A DNA stretch of 64,000 nt from an uncultured Desulfobacter sp. (GTDB taxonomy: Bacteria > Desulfobacterota > Desulfobacteria > Desulfobacterales > Desulfobacteraceae): the NCBI RefSeq assembly GCF_963666675.1, contig NZ_OY762929.1:5366001-5430000 (forward strand), read 5' to 3'. Shown in pieces: positions 27,405 through 36,554 of this stretch. Numbering within the stretch: the stretch's first letter is position 1; each line of letters begins with the position of its first letter. The position numbers and the translations under genes were made by a program. The notes below the pieces were generated by a model. It saw only the letters and a list, made by a program, of their open reading frames with translations, did no database searches and had not been told where the DNA came from.

Positions 27405-28511
27405 TCAAAAAACGTCATCCGCGACGCAGGCAGCCTTCCGTAATGCTCCGTTAATCAAATGAGCATACCGCTGGGTCATCTCAAGTGTTGAGTGCCCCAG
27501 AAGCTCTTTAAGAGTGTAAATATCGACCTTTCCGCTGGACGCCAAATAGCTGGCATATGTGTGGCGCAGGTCATGAAACCGGATAGTTACACCGGCCCGT
27601 GTTCGAATATTTTTCCAGACAGATGAGAAGCCCCCTGGTTTATAAGGTCCTTTCTGGGACGGAAACACATAGTCACAGAATTTGTTCCGCCTGGCATCAG
27701 AAATAACCTCAAATGCCTTGGCACCGATGGGAAGCGTCTGACCTTTGCCACTTTTGGTATTCGTTGCCCGGAATGTCATCAGGCGGTGTTCAAAATCAAT
27801 ATCATCCCAGCGCAGGGATAATATTTCCCCTCTCCTTTTCCCGGTATACAGGGCAAATTTAACGACGAATGCACCCCTTTGGTTTTCCCAGTTATCCAGA
27901 ACATCCAACAGCCGCTCCATATCCGAGCGTTTTAAAGGCTTACTGATCCGATTATCAAATTTTGGTGGACTGACCTTAGTGCAAGGATTTTGCCCGGTGT
28001 ATACCTCACGCCGGATAGCCCAGTTATAAACCCGTGTTAAAAGGATATAAACGTGTTTGACCGTCTGGGGCGCATAAGGCCTTTTCATTTTATTGTTATG
28101 CCCCTGCATTCTGCCCAGCACACCTTCAATATCCAGTGGTGTGATTTGATCCATGGGGCAATTTTTCAGCACTGGGGCAACATGCACCCGCCAGCGGTAT
28201 TCATCATTTTCCCAGCTTCTTTTGTTTATCTTTGCCCATTTTAAATATTGGCCCCAGACATCATAAAGCATTGGCACTTTGTGAATGTCAAAAACCTGAG
28301 ATTCAATTGACTCTGTTTTGAACTTGGCCTCCAGTTTTTTGGCAAACTCTAAGGTTGGTACGATCTTGGACTTTCTGCTGCCATTGGGAAGTTTGACTAA
28401 CACCCGATATTTCCGGGTGCTGGCTGTAAACTTCGTTTTGCATTTTCTACATTCTTGAACGCCAAGTTTTGAATCTGATTTGCATTTAATACAACGCTGA
28501 TTAACGGCCAT
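27405..28511 (-). CDS. int: Tyrosine integrase of island B with N-terminal zinc ribbon
   Basis: 368 residues. The N-terminus has CIKCKS...CRKCKTKF, a C4 zinc ribbon, then a core-binding domain and the catalytic domain: Arg in TGKRRGEILSLRW, His-x-x-Arg in FHDLRHTYASYL, and Tyr in EMTQRYAHL. The gene lies beside the intact tRNA-Glu that served as attachment site. It should catalyse integration and, with a helper not identified here, excision of the island. Confidence 0.93.
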   Translation of the reverse strand: MAVNQRCIKCKSDSKLGVQECRKCKTKFTASTRKYRVLVKLPNGSRKSKIVPTLEFAKKLEAKFKTESIESQVFDIHKVPMLYDVWGQYLKWAKINKRSWENDEYRWRVHVAPVLKNCPMDQITPLDIEGVLGRMQGHNNKMKRPYAPQTVKHVYILLTRVYNWAIRREVYTGQNPCTKVSPPKFDNRISKPLKRSDMERLLDVLDNWENQRGAFVVKFALYTGKRRGEILSLRWDDIDFEHRLMTFRATNTKSGKGQTLPIGAKAFEVISDARRNKFCDYVFPSQKGPYKPGGFSSVWKNIRTRAGVTIRFHDLRHTYASYLASSGKVDIYTLKELLGHSTLEMTQRYAHLINGALRKAACVADDVF

Positions 28512-28618
28512 TCCTGATACCCCTTAGTTTTTTTGAGTATCTTGAAAGGTGTGAACATGGTGTGAACTCAGAACCGTTTTCAAGCCATTTTCAGGAAACT
28601 AATCTCCACCAAAGCAAA

Positions 28619-28655
28619 AAAGGCTTTCAGCAAAACGCTGAAAGCCTTTATTTTT
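28619..28655. terminator. Intrinsic terminator between integrase and tRNA-Glu
   Basis: AGGCTTTCAGC (28621-28631) pairs with GCTGAAAGCCT (28637-28647) around a 5-nt loop; TTATTTTT follows on the plus strand and an A-run precedes it, giving a T-run on the minus strand. It can end tRNA transcription from the minus strand. Confidence 0.8.
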
Positions 28656-28715
28656 AAGTGGCGTCCCCAAGGGGATTCGAACCCCTGTCGCAGGCGTGAA
28701 AGGCCTGTGTCCTGG
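28656..28715. other. att site at the intact tRNA-Glu
   Basis: 60-bp perfect direct repeat of 11089-11148, covering the tRNA 3' half. It marks the right end of island B. Confidence 0.9.
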
Positions 28716-28736
28716 ACCGGGCTAGACGATGGGGAC
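28659..28736 (-). tRNA. tRNA-Glu (UUC)
   Basis: 78 nt on the minus strand including an encoded CCA. GTCCCC at the 5' end pairs with GGGGAC before GCCA; the anticodon loop CTTTCAC gives UUC; the T arm reads AGGGGTTCGAATCCCCT. It is the regenerated copy after island integration. Confidence 0.97.
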
Positions 28737-28761
28737 GTACATTAAGTATATGTAATTTGAA

Positions 28762-28837
28762 TGGTGCCCAGGAACAGAATTGAACTGCTGACACGGGGAT
28801 TTTCAGTCCCCTGCTCTACCGACTGAGCTACCTGGGC
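28762..28837 (-). tRNA. tRNA-Phe (GAA)
   Basis: 76 nt on the minus strand with encoded CCA. GCCCAGG/CCTGGGC acceptor stem, D arm AGCTCAGTCGGTAGAGC, anticodon loop CTGAAAA giving GAA. It lies 25 bp upstream of tRNA-Glu in the same direction, so the two are probably co-transcribed. Confidence 0.97.
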
Positions 28838-28908
28838 CCATGAGCGAGAGAAACTAATCGATTTTTTGGTATCTGTCAATACTTTTTTTGAAAACAACGG
28901 AATAATTA

Positions 28909-28940
28909 AAACCCCGGACACAATTATCCGGGGCTTTGGT
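28909..28940 (-). terminator. Terminator of the ammonium transporter gene
   Basis: CCCCGGA (28912-28918) pairs with TCCGGGG (28927-28933); on the minus strand the stem is followed by TTTTAATT. Located 55-75 bp after the amt stop codon. Confidence 0.75.
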
Positions 28941-28986
28941 ATATTGATACAGGACACTTCAACGATATTACGGTTTAGGCAAAATC

Positions 28987-30282
28987 CTATTCAATTTCAA
29001 AACCGCGTTCGCCGTGGATGGCATTATCAAGACCGGAGCGTTCATCGTCCGGGGTCACCCGGATGCCGCCGGTGAGTGCTTTGGTAATATAAATAACAAT
29101 CAGGGTGGCAATGGCGGCAAAGGCAGCCGTACCAACAATGGAAAGCGCCTGGATGCCCAACTGGATCGCATTGCCGTAAAAAAGGCCTACGGCCCCTTCA
29201 GTCACCGTGGGGGTGGCAAAAAGACCTGTGGCCAGTGCCCCCCATATGCCGCAAAGCCCATGGATTCCGAAGGCGTCAAGGGAGTCGTCGTATCCAAGTT
29301 TATGTTTAATTACGGCAACACCCACATACCCCAAAACGCCGGCAACGATACCAATGGCAAATCCGCCGCCAAGGGAGACAAATCCCGCTGCCGGTGTTAT
29401 GCCGACCAGACCTGCAACGGCACCCGAGGCAAGCCCCAGAACGGTGGGCTTTCCGGATATTTTCCACTCAGTGAACAACCAGGCAAGCCCGGCAACGGCA
29501 GCGGCGGTGTTGGTCACCATGAATGCGGATGCAGCCACGCCGTCGGCGGCCAGCTCACTGCCGGCATTGAAACCGAACCAGCCAAACCACAGAAGCCCGG
29601 CACCCAGGGCCGTGAACGCAACAGAGGAAGGAATCATGGCCTCCTTGCCGTAGCCGCGGCGTTTACCAAGAACCAAGGCCAGAACCAGGCCGGACACACC
29701 GGCATTAATATGAACAACGTTGCCGCCGGCAAAATCCAAGGCACCGATATGGTGCATCCATCCGCCGCCCCAGGCCCAGTTGCATACGGGCGCATAGACA
29801 AATGTGACCCACAGAATGGTAAACACAATCCAGGAGGAAAATTTCATTCTATCCACAACAGCACCCAGGACAATGGCAATGGAAATACAGGCAAAGGTCA
29901 GCTGGAACAGCACAAAAATCAGAGTGGGAATGGAACCGGAAACCGAATGAATGTCAATGCCGGATAAAAACAGATGACTCAAATTCCCGATAAAAAGAGA
30001 GTCGCTTTCACCAAAGGCAAGTGAATATCCCCAGGCCACCCAGACCACGGACGCCAGACAATAGGCCACAAGCGTCATGGCTATGGTGTTCAACAAATTT
30101 TTGTATCGAGACATACCGCCATAGAATAAAGCCAGGCCTGCAGGTGTCATCATCATAACAAGGGCCGTAGACATGGTTACCCACGCAGTATCTCCGGCAT
30201 TAATGGTGCCGTCTCCGGCCAGGGCCGGGCATACCTGTGACAGAATCAAGCCAACGACAAGTGCAAAGCGTTTTAACATCAT
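28987..30282 (-). CDS. amt: Ammonium channel (Amt family)
   Basis: 431 residues with a signal-like N-terminus (MLKRFALVVGLILSQVCPALAG) and 11 membrane segments expected for Amt. The pore signature DFAGGNVVHINAG and the second pore histidine in DAFGIHGLCGIWG are present; the C-terminus ends DNAIHGERGFE, the conserved cytoplasmic tail that docks PII (GlnK). No glnK gene lies next to it, unlike many operons. GAGGAAAAA precedes tandem ATG codons. It conducts NH4+/NH3 into the cell under nitrogen limitation. Confidence 0.95.
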   Translation of the reverse strand: MMLKRFALVVGLILSQVCPALAGDGTINAGDTAWVTMSTALVMMMTPAGLALFYGGMSRYKNLLNTIAMTLVAYCLASVVWVAWGYSLAFGESDSLFIGNLSHLFLSGIDIHSVSGSIPTLIFVLFQLTFACISIAIVLGAVVDRMKFSSWIVFTILWVTFVYAPVCNWAWGGGWMHHIGALDFAGGNVVHINAGVSGLVLALVLGKRRGYGKEAMIPSSVAFTALGAGLLWFGWFGFNAGSELAADGVAASAFMVTNTAAAVAGLAWLFTEWKISGKPTVLGLASGAVAGLVGITPAAGFVSLGGGFAIGIVAGVLGYVGVAVIKHKLGYDDSLDAFGIHGLCGIWGALATGLFATPTVTEGAVGLFYGNAIQLGIQALSIVGTAAFAAIATLIVIYITKALTGGIRVTPDDERSGLDNAIHGERGFEIE

Positions 30283-30668
30283 TTTTTCCTCTTCTCAGAT
30301 TAATGCGGTTAATTTGCAAAAAAATTTCATTTTTTTGGCAAGTACATATTAATAAACAATTTTGTTCTTGGATTTTAGCAAATGTTATACCAGACGATCC
30401 GAAACACCGACCAAAACAGATATAAGCACTCGAAATTAAAGCAATAAAAACAAAACAAACACCACACCCAAAACCACATATGAAATATAATATTTTTTTT
30501 AATACACAAAAATGTAGACTTGACGGCTGAACGAGCACACAAAAATGTTATTTTATATTTATGCGCCATAAGCATCGCTATACATCTCAGAATTCAAGCG
30601 CCACATAGGGATAAATTCAGATAATAGCAAAGACTGAGAATAAAGGAAAAAACATATTTGTAGTTTTA
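30283..30668. other. AT-rich region upstream of amt
   Basis: About 385 bp between amt and dnaE2 that should hold the amt promoter. I found no sigma-54 box with the expected GG-N10-GC spacing, no repeat and no gene. Confidence 0.35.
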
Positions 30669-33659
30669 TTAAATGCGAGACACCCGATTGACGGTTAATG
30701 AAATCGCACCCCAGTCATTTTCCACCCGCCCGGAAAGAAGATACGGATATCCATTAGTAAGGATACGGGCAAACCGACTGTAGACCCTGGGAAAAAATAC
30801 GGTCTCCACCACCCCGGTATCATCCTCAAAGGTAAGAAATTTCATGGGCTCACCCCGCCTGGTCCTCACAAGCTTGCCTGTAATCAGCCAGCCCGCAAAA
30901 CGAATTTTGCGGCCCGCCATATCGGGCAGATCAACCGCTTTAATTGCATTCAGATCTTGAAATCTCTCCCTCACCAGGGTCATGGGGTGGCAGGCCGGTA
31001 AAAACCCGAGTGCGGCAAACTCCCGGCGAAGGCGCTGACGCGGGGAATCAGCAGGTAATTTGGGAATGTCATGCATATCCGACCCGAACAGATCCAACCG
31101 GCCCGCCATGGGCCGTTGACCGGCTTGCCAGAGACAATATGCCCAGGCCAACGCCCCGCGACTCTCCCCCGGCAAAAGACCGTCAAGACTGCCGCTGTCC
31201 GTCAGGACCCGGGCCTCATCCTCCCGGGGGGCAATGCGGTTAAAAAAATCAAAGAGGGTTGAAAACATACGTTCCCGCCGCGCCATAACGATTCTATCCA
31301 TGGTTGCCCGGCCCAAATTTTTAACGGCCATGAGACCAACCCGGATTTCACGTTTTATGCCGACCCAGCGCACCTGGCTGTGTCGAACATCGGGCCCCAG
31401 AATCGTCACCCCCATACGCCGGGCCTCGGACACATAGGCAAAGGTGGAATAAAAGCCGCCCTGGTTGGATATGACGGCAGCCATGAATTGCGCCGGGTAA
31501 TGGGTTTTAAGATATGCGGCCTGGAACGAGACCCGGGCATAGGATGCCGAATGGGGCTTGCAAAAAGAGTAGCCGGAAAACGACAGAATCATATTCCAGA
31601 TCTGCTCAACGGCATCCCGATCAACACCTTTGCGCCGGGCACCCTCAAAAAACTCACCCCGGAAAACCCCAAGTTTTTTGTGCTTGTCTTTTTTGGACAT
31701 GACCTTGCGCAATTCATCTGCCCGGGCATGGGTAAAACCGGCCAGCCGGACCGCAGCCTTTGACACATCCTCCTGGAACACCATGATGCCGAAGGTTTCG
31801 TTCAAAAGCCCTGCCATTAAAGGATGAAGCGGCTTCCATACCCCCGAATGCAGACGTTCAAGATATTTGTTTATAAATTCATTGGCAGCAGGCCGGATAA
31901 TGCTGGAATGGATCACCAGATGCCGAAAATCACCCTGGCCGGATTTTTTCTGGAGCAGGCGCATGGCAGGACTTTCAATGTAAAAACAGCCCATGGTCCG
32001 GCCCTGGGCCACCTGCTGCTGGGTGGCCGGGTCATCTTCCGGGTCGATATCCTGAAAATCGGTAAACGCGCCCTGGGTCTCCCGGATTGAAGCAATACAG
32101 TCCCGGACAACCCCCAGGCTGCGATTGCCCAGAAGATCAATTTTAACAAGGCCCGCAGTCTCGGCGCCCTCTTTTTCCCATTGGAGGACGGGAATCCCCT
32201 TGGGGGCATCCTCCACGGGGGCATAGGTGTCAATGGGCCCCGGGGTGATCACAACACCGCCGGGATGAACCGACAGATACCTGGGGATTTCGATGAGCCT
32301 GCCGGCAAGATGGATGATCCTTGGCCAGGGGTCAGCCCACCGGAGTGGCCGCCCGGGATGTTCAGCATTTAATGCGTCGCCGCCCCTTAAAAACGGGGTA
32401 TCCCGGCCCAACCGGGAAATCCCCTGTTTTATCTCCGTTTCGGGCAGTCCAAATACCCGGGCGGTTTCCCGCACCGCCATCCGGGGCTGGAACAGGATAT
32501 GACTTGCCACCATGGCGGACCGCCCCTGGAACCGATCCAGCACATGGTTGAGCACGCCACCCCGCTCATCCCATGCAAAATCCACATCAATATCCGGGGG
32601 GTCCCGGCGTTCCGGATTGAGAAACCGCTCAAAATAGAGGTTATGCTTGATGGGGCATACGTTGGTGATCCCCAGACAATATGCCACGATGGAGGCAGCG
32701 CCCGATCCCCTGCCGCAGGTGCGCGAGGCCTGTTTCACAATATCGGCCACCACCAGGAAATAGGCGGAAAAACGGGTTTGTTCAATGATGGCCAATTCAT
32801 GATCAATGCGCCGGATCACCGGCCCTGAGAGGCTTGCTCCATACCGTCTTATGGCGCCGGCCATGGTTTTTTCCCGCAGCAGTGACGGGCATGTCTGTCC
32901 CGAAGGCGGTGCGTACGGGGGCATGACAATGCCGAACTCGGGTCCTGTGAATTCGACCCGTTCGGCCAGAATATGTGTGGCGGTTACGGCTTCGGGCATG
33001 GCGGCAAATTTGCGGCGGTAATATTCGGGACTGCCTAAAAAAGCGTCGGCCGGCACCACCTGGCCGACAGAGAGCCGGGAGAGGCTGGTTTTGGTGTCAA
33101 TGGCCCGCAACAACGCGTGGATTTCATGATCCCCGGGGGAGAGAAAATAACTGTCCGGGACCGCCGCCACGGGCAGATTTGACTTCCGGGCCGCCCGGCA
33201 CAGGGGATGGTTGCGGGAGACCGGTGCACGCCCGATACAGGCGCCAAGATCCAAATCCGCGCCCCGGCGGGAAAGCCCATGCCAGCGGGTCAGACATTGA
33301 ACGGACGGAGTTAAAAGGATCAAACCCCGCCCAAAGGTCGGTACGGCTTGTTCCAGGTTAAAGTCCGGGTCCCTGTGGCGCCGGGTCAGCAGCCGGCACA
33401 GATTGGCGTAACCCGCGCTGTTTTTTACCAGGGCAACGACCTTTGTACCGGCGTTGGGATCATCAATTTCAGCCCCCACTATGGGCCGTAAATCATACTC
33501 AGTACACGCTTCGAGGAACGGCCACAGGCCGTAAAGATTATTGGTATCCGTCAGCGCAAGGGCTTTATAGCCCAACGCCTTTGCCCGGAGACACAGCTCC
33601 CGGACCCCAGGGACGCCCCGCATCAGAGAGTAATGGGAGTGAACAGCCAAAGGGATCAT
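30669..33659 (-). CDS. dnaE2: Error-prone DNA polymerase III alpha-type subunit (DnaE2/ImuC)
   Basis: 996 residues, the usual DnaE2 length. N-terminal PHP domain starts LAVHSHYSLMRGVPG and ALTDTNNLYG; the polymerase active site has PDIDVDF and CGRGSGAASIVAYCLGI; later FQEDVSKAA, SGYSFCKPHSASYARVS, helix-hairpin-helix and an OB fold (FAGWLITGKLV) near the end. DnaE2 works with ImuB in translesion synthesis after SOS induction. Its start overlaps the imuB stop by 4 bp. Confidence 0.93.
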   Translation of the reverse strand: MIPLAVHSHYSLMRGVPGVRELCLRAKALGYKALALTDTNNLYGLWPFLEACTEYDLRPIVGAEIDDPNAGTKVVALVKNSAGYANLCRLLTRRHRDPDFNLEQAVPTFGRGLILLTPSVQCLTRWHGLSRRGADLDLGACIGRAPVSRNHPLCRAARKSNLPVAAVPDSYFLSPGDHEIHALLRAIDTKTSLSRLSVGQVVPADAFLGSPEYYRRKFAAMPEAVTATHILAERVEFTGPEFGIVMPPYAPPSGQTCPSLLREKTMAGAIRRYGASLSGPVIRRIDHELAIIEQTRFSAYFLVVADIVKQASRTCGRGSGAASIVAYCLGITNVCPIKHNLYFERFLNPERRDPPDIDVDFAWDERGGVLNHVLDRFQGRSAMVASHILFQPRMAVRETARVFGLPETEIKQGISRLGRDTPFLRGGDALNAEHPGRPLRWADPWPRIIHLAGRLIEIPRYLSVHPGGVVITPGPIDTYAPVEDAPKGIPVLQWEKEGAETAGLVKIDLLGNRSLGVVRDCIASIRETQGAFTDFQDIDPEDDPATQQQVAQGRTMGCFYIESPAMRLLQKKSGQGDFRHLVIHSSIIRPAANEFINKYLERLHSGVWKPLHPLMAGLLNETFGIMVFQEDVSKAAVRLAGFTHARADELRKVMSKKDKHKKLGVFRGEFFEGARRKGVDRDAVEQIWNMILSFSGYSFCKPHSASYARVSFQAAYLKTHYPAQFMAAVISNQGGFYSTFAYVSEARRMGVTILGPDVRHSQVRWVGIKREIRVGLMAVKNLGRATMDRIVMARRERMFSTLFDFFNRIAPREDEARVLTDSGSLDGLLPGESRGALAWAYCLWQAGQRPMAGRLDLFGSDMHDIPKLPADSPRQRLRREFAALGFLPACHPMTLVRERFQDLNAIKAVDLPDMAGRKIRFAGWLITGKLVRTRRGEPMKFLTFEDDTGVVETVFFPRVYSRFARILTNGYPYLLSGRVENDWGAISLTVNRVSRI

Positions 33660-34891
33660 GACACGGCATATTTACCCGGCATATTTAAAGCTGCCCCAAG
33701 GGTGATGACTTCCGGGCCGAACCGGTCACTGATCCGGATGGCAGCCCGTTGAACCTTACTGGTTTTTTCTGCTTTGTGGTCCCTGGCCGACGATTGGAAA
33801 AGGTCTGCCTGGACAGGCAAACATGAGGGGTCCGTCCAGGCAGGAAGCGCGCTGCAGGCAAGGCTGATATGCCGGATGCGGACCCTGCGTTTCCAGGTAC
33901 GGACAAACAGCGCCCATACCGCCCTGAACATGAAAAGACTGCTGTCCCGTATCCGGGTGCATCTGCCATGGTGCCGGATGCCGTCGGCATAGGAGAGAGA
34001 CAAGACCAAACGCCCGGCAGACGCCCGGCTGTGCGCCAGATCCCGGCTAAGTTGTCGGCTCAACAAAGCAATGCAGGCTTTGAGTTCATCCTGATCATTG
34101 GTATCCGTGGCAAATTCATGATCAACGACCCGATCCGATGCCGGGCCGGATGCCGGATTTACAGCAGAAGCACCCGACCCCACAGGATTGGAATCTATCC
34201 CCTGAATAATTCGATGAATGGTATACGCCCTGTCCGCAAAGGGAATGGCCAGCTGGGCCGGGGTCAGTTGCCGCAGATGAGACACGGTTTCGAGATTGAA
34301 CCGGGCCGCGGCCCGGGCTTCACGGCGACTGATGCCGGGCAGCAGCTTCAGGGGAAAGGGCGCAAGAAAATCAGCCTCTTCACCGGGCCCCACAATATAC
34401 TCTCCCATGGGTTTGACCAGCCGGGTGGCGGCCTTGGCCACCAGCTTATTGGTGGCCAGGGACCAGACCGAGTCCAGCCCCATCTGTCGTTTAATTGTTT
34501 TTTTCAACCGGAAGGCCACATCCGGGCCCGGGCCGTAAAGCCGTGTCGTGCCGGTGATATCCAAAAAAAGATGGCCGTCACCCATGCCGGACTCCACAGC
34601 CGGGGTGACTGCCAGCCCCAACCTGGCGATCTCCTTCATGGCGTTTGCATACCGGTTGAAACGCGGGGGAATCACCCGGACGCCCCTGTGCCGGGACAAC
34701 ACCTGCGACAGGGGCATACGTTTTCGTATACCCTCCCGGAAGGCCGGTTCATTCATGTCATACACCACAGCCCGGGGGGCGCCCAGGGGCGCAATGACCA
34801 CGGGACGCTCCTTTAAAGCCGCAGAACCCATGGTCTCCAGGCGGGCGGCAAAGTCCGCAATGTTCAGATGGATGATGGCCCGGGGCCTCAT
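33656..34891 (-). CDS. imuB: ImuB-like inactive Y-family polymerase homologue
   Basis: 411 residues with the Y-family fold, but catalytic acids are lost: the first motif reads IIHLNIADFAARLE where Pol IV has VDMDxFFAxVE, and the second reads HLFLDITGTTRLYG where SxDE is expected. This loss is characteristic of ImuB, which serves as the hub binding the beta clamp and DnaE2. Overlaps of 4 bp with both the upstream DUF72 gene and dnaE2 show a tight operon under the LexA gene at its head. Confidence 0.88.
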   Translation of the reverse strand: MRPRAIIHLNIADFAARLETMGSAALKERPVVIAPLGAPRAVVYDMNEPAFREGIRKRMPLSQVLSRHRGVRVIPPRFNRYANAMKEIARLGLAVTPAVESGMGDGHLFLDITGTTRLYGPGPDVAFRLKKTIKRQMGLDSVWSLATNKLVAKAATRLVKPMGEYIVGPGEEADFLAPFPLKLLPGISRREARAAARFNLETVSHLRQLTPAQLAIPFADRAYTIHRIIQGIDSNPVGSGASAVNPASGPASDRVVDHEFATDTNDQDELKACIALLSRQLSRDLAHSRASAGRLVLSLSYADGIRHHGRCTRIRDSSLFMFRAVWALFVRTWKRRVRIRHISLACSALPAWTDPSCLPVQADLFQSSARDHKAEKTSKVQRAAIRISDRFGPEVITLGAALNMPGKYAVS

Positions 34892-35682
34892 GGCTGATGA
34901 CCGAGTATATTGATCAGCCGCCGGCAGTTATTGGGCGCCTGCCCCCTGACGTGATTGTTGAAAAATACGGCGCCCGTGTCTGCGGCAGGGCCAAGGGTGT
35001 TGGAGATGGTGTCGGCAAGACCTTTAAGTTCGGTTTCACTGTAATTGTAGTCAAATTGTTTCTGCATATTACCCGATCGCCAGCCCTGGCTGTTTCTGCC
35101 GTGCAGCCGCAGGTAAAAAAGCCGGGGGTTGGTCACAATGTCAAGCCGGGGAAACAGACCGGGCAGGTCCGGACCGTCCACGGTCACCAGGGTGACGGAC
35201 CGCCGTTCAAATTCACCAAACACCTTATCATGGACCCAGGAGGGATGCCGGAATTCAACGGCCACGGGCAACCCCGAAAGCTCATCCAGCAAGGCTGCCA
35301 GATAAATACGCCGCTCCGGCGTCCGCGTAAAATAAGGGGGCAGTTGAACCAGTATGCACAAAAGGCTACCCGCGGCCTCCAGGGGGGCGATGCCCTGGCG
35401 GAACATCAGCACTTCCCGGATCCATCCGGTTTTGTCCACTTCATGGGTCATGGTCCGGGTGAGCTTGACACTGAATTTGAACCCTTCGGGCACCTGGGCA
35501 GCCATCCGCTCCAGGGAACGGGCCTTGGGCATCTGGTACCAGGTATAGTTAAGCTCCGTGGCTTGAAACATCCGGGCATAGGCCGGCAGCATACCGGCCG
35601 CATGGGTGCCGGCCGGATAGACGCCTGCATCCACCCACTCCGCATAGGAGTAGCCGCTGGTGCCCGCACAGAGGGTGTCCAC
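34888..35682 (-). CDS. DUF72 family protein in the SOS mutagenesis operon
   Basis: About 264 residues. DUF72 TIM-barrel features: CAGTSGYSYAEWVDAGVYP, the ELNYTWYQMP strand, FSVKLTRTMTHE, AVEFRHPSWV, and YLRLHGRN...YNYS near the end. I chose GTG 35682 (GGGGAG 7 nt upstream, 4 nt after the lexA stop); an upstream ATG at 35721 would overlap lexA by 35 bp. In most bacteria imuA occupies this operon slot; here DUF72 does. Biochemical function of DUF72 is not established. Confidence 0.85.
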   Translation of the reverse strand: MDTLCAGTSGYSYAEWVDAGVYPAGTHAAGMLPAYARMFQATELNYTWYQMPKARSLERMAAQVPEGFKFSVKLTRTMTHEVDKTGWIREVLMFRQGIAPLEAAGSLLCILVQLPPYFTRTPERRIYLAALLDELSGLPVAVEFRHPSWVHDKVFGEFERRSVTLVTVDGPDLPGLFPRLDIVTNPRLFYLRLHGRNSQGWRSGNMQKQFDYNYSETELKGLADTISNTLGPAADTGAVFFNNHVRGQAPNNCRRLINILGHQP

Positions 35683-35686
35683 CGGA

Positions 35687-36325
35687 TTACTCCCCTTCCA
35701 TGGCCTGGGCGGGGCGGACAATACCGATCACCTTGCCCTGGATCATGATATCGTCAAACCCATAGGTCTGGGGCTTAAACGCCGGGTTCTCCGGGCGCAG
35801 TTCAATGTGGTCGGCATGCAGAAAAAACCGCTTGACCGTGGCCTCTTCGCCGTTGATCAGGGCCACCACAATCTCCCTGTCCACGGCATACTGACGGGGC
35901 CTGCAGATGGCAATGTCCCGATCAAGGATCCCCGCCCCCTTCATGGATTGCCCCTGGACTTTGAGGGCAAACAGATTGTCTCCGGGATACAAGGTGTCGT
36001 CCACCACCAGACTGCCGTCCCACTCCTGGCCGGCATAGATGGGAAGCCCGGCGGTAATCCGCCCCACAATGGGAATCACTTTTTTCCGATGATCCGCCTG
36101 GGCGGCACCGGCCTTATCCAGGATAACAATGTTCCTGCTGTACCGGCCCATTCTGCGGATATAGCCTTTGGTTTCAAGCAGTTTTAGGGTCTGGGCAACG
36201 GCGGCATGGCTGATATCAAGGCGTTTGGCCATCTCCCGGAGGCTCGGGGTCTCCCCGGATTCTCCAAAGGTGGACGTCAAAAAGCCCATGACCTTTTTTT
36301 GTTTTTCTGTAAGCTTTGGCCTCAT
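35687..36325 (-). CDS. lexA: LexA repressor paralogue heading the mutagenesis operon
   Basis: 212 residues: winged helix (TPSLREMAKRLDISHAAVAQTLKLLETKGYIRR) and an S24 protease domain with cleavage site Ala92-Gly93 in RITAGLP, nucleophile Ser127 in GQSMKG and Lys165 in EEATVKRF. RecA-stimulated self-cleavage should derepress the operon. It begins the lexA-DUF72-imuB-dnaE2 series and is probably self-regulated through repeats just upstream (36379-36402). The recognition helix differs from E. coli LexA, so a different operator is expected. Confidence 0.92.
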   Translation of the reverse strand: MRPKLTEKQKKVMGFLTSTFGESGETPSLREMAKRLDISHAAVAQTLKLLETKGYIRRMGRYSRNIVILDKAGAAQADHRKKVIPIVGRITAGLPIYAGQEWDGSLVVDDTLYPGDNLFALKVQGQSMKGAGILDRDIAICRPRQYAVDREIVVALINGEEATVKRFFLHADHIELRPENPAFKPQTYGFDDIMIQGKVIGIVRPAQAMEGE

Positions 36326-36378
36326 TTTTGCTTTAATCTTTTCCCGTGGTTTTTATTAATATGGCAAATGTCATATTT

Positions 36379-36402
36379 AATGTCAATGTAAATGTTAATG
36401 TA
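36379..36402 (-). promoter_or_regulatory. Four tandem AATGTN hexamers upstream of lexA, candidate operator
   Basis: AATGTC, AATGTA, AATGTT and AATGTA run head to tail at a 6-bp period (on the lexA strand: N-ACATT units); a further AAATGTC lies at about 36366. They sit 54-77 bp before the lexA start codon, in promoter position. No E. coli or Gram-positive type SOS box is visible, so this array is the best operator candidate for this LexA. Confidence 0.4.
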
Positions 36403-36554
36403 AAGTTTACCGCAAATAAAATGTAAAAATGTGTAGGCCTAAGTTAAATATTGACAAACCAGAATTCAATGGGCTACAGAAAACGATACCCATGGGACAA
36501 TTTGTATGATGCAATTTAAAGCATTTTTAAGATGTTAACCTTAATGGATTTGCG

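Larger units (their letters stand above)
11089..28715. mobile_element. Island B, tyrosine-integrase element in tRNA-Glu
   Basis: A 17.6-kb segment bounded by 60-bp perfect direct repeats. The integrase gene (27405-28511) lies about 150 bp inside the end with the intact tRNA-Glu. Cargo: an IS66-type IS, small zinc-ribbon proteins, a disrupted GHKL-nuclease gene with nested transposons, a second small tyrosine recombinase, a NERD protein and a frameshifted polymerase-like gene. The number of broken genes suggests the island is old and decaying. Confidence 0.85.

Noticed and set aside
30290..30350. Sigma-54 promoter for amt
   Set aside because: TTGCCAAAAAAATG...TTTGCA on the minus strand lacks the invariant GG-N10-GC spacing.
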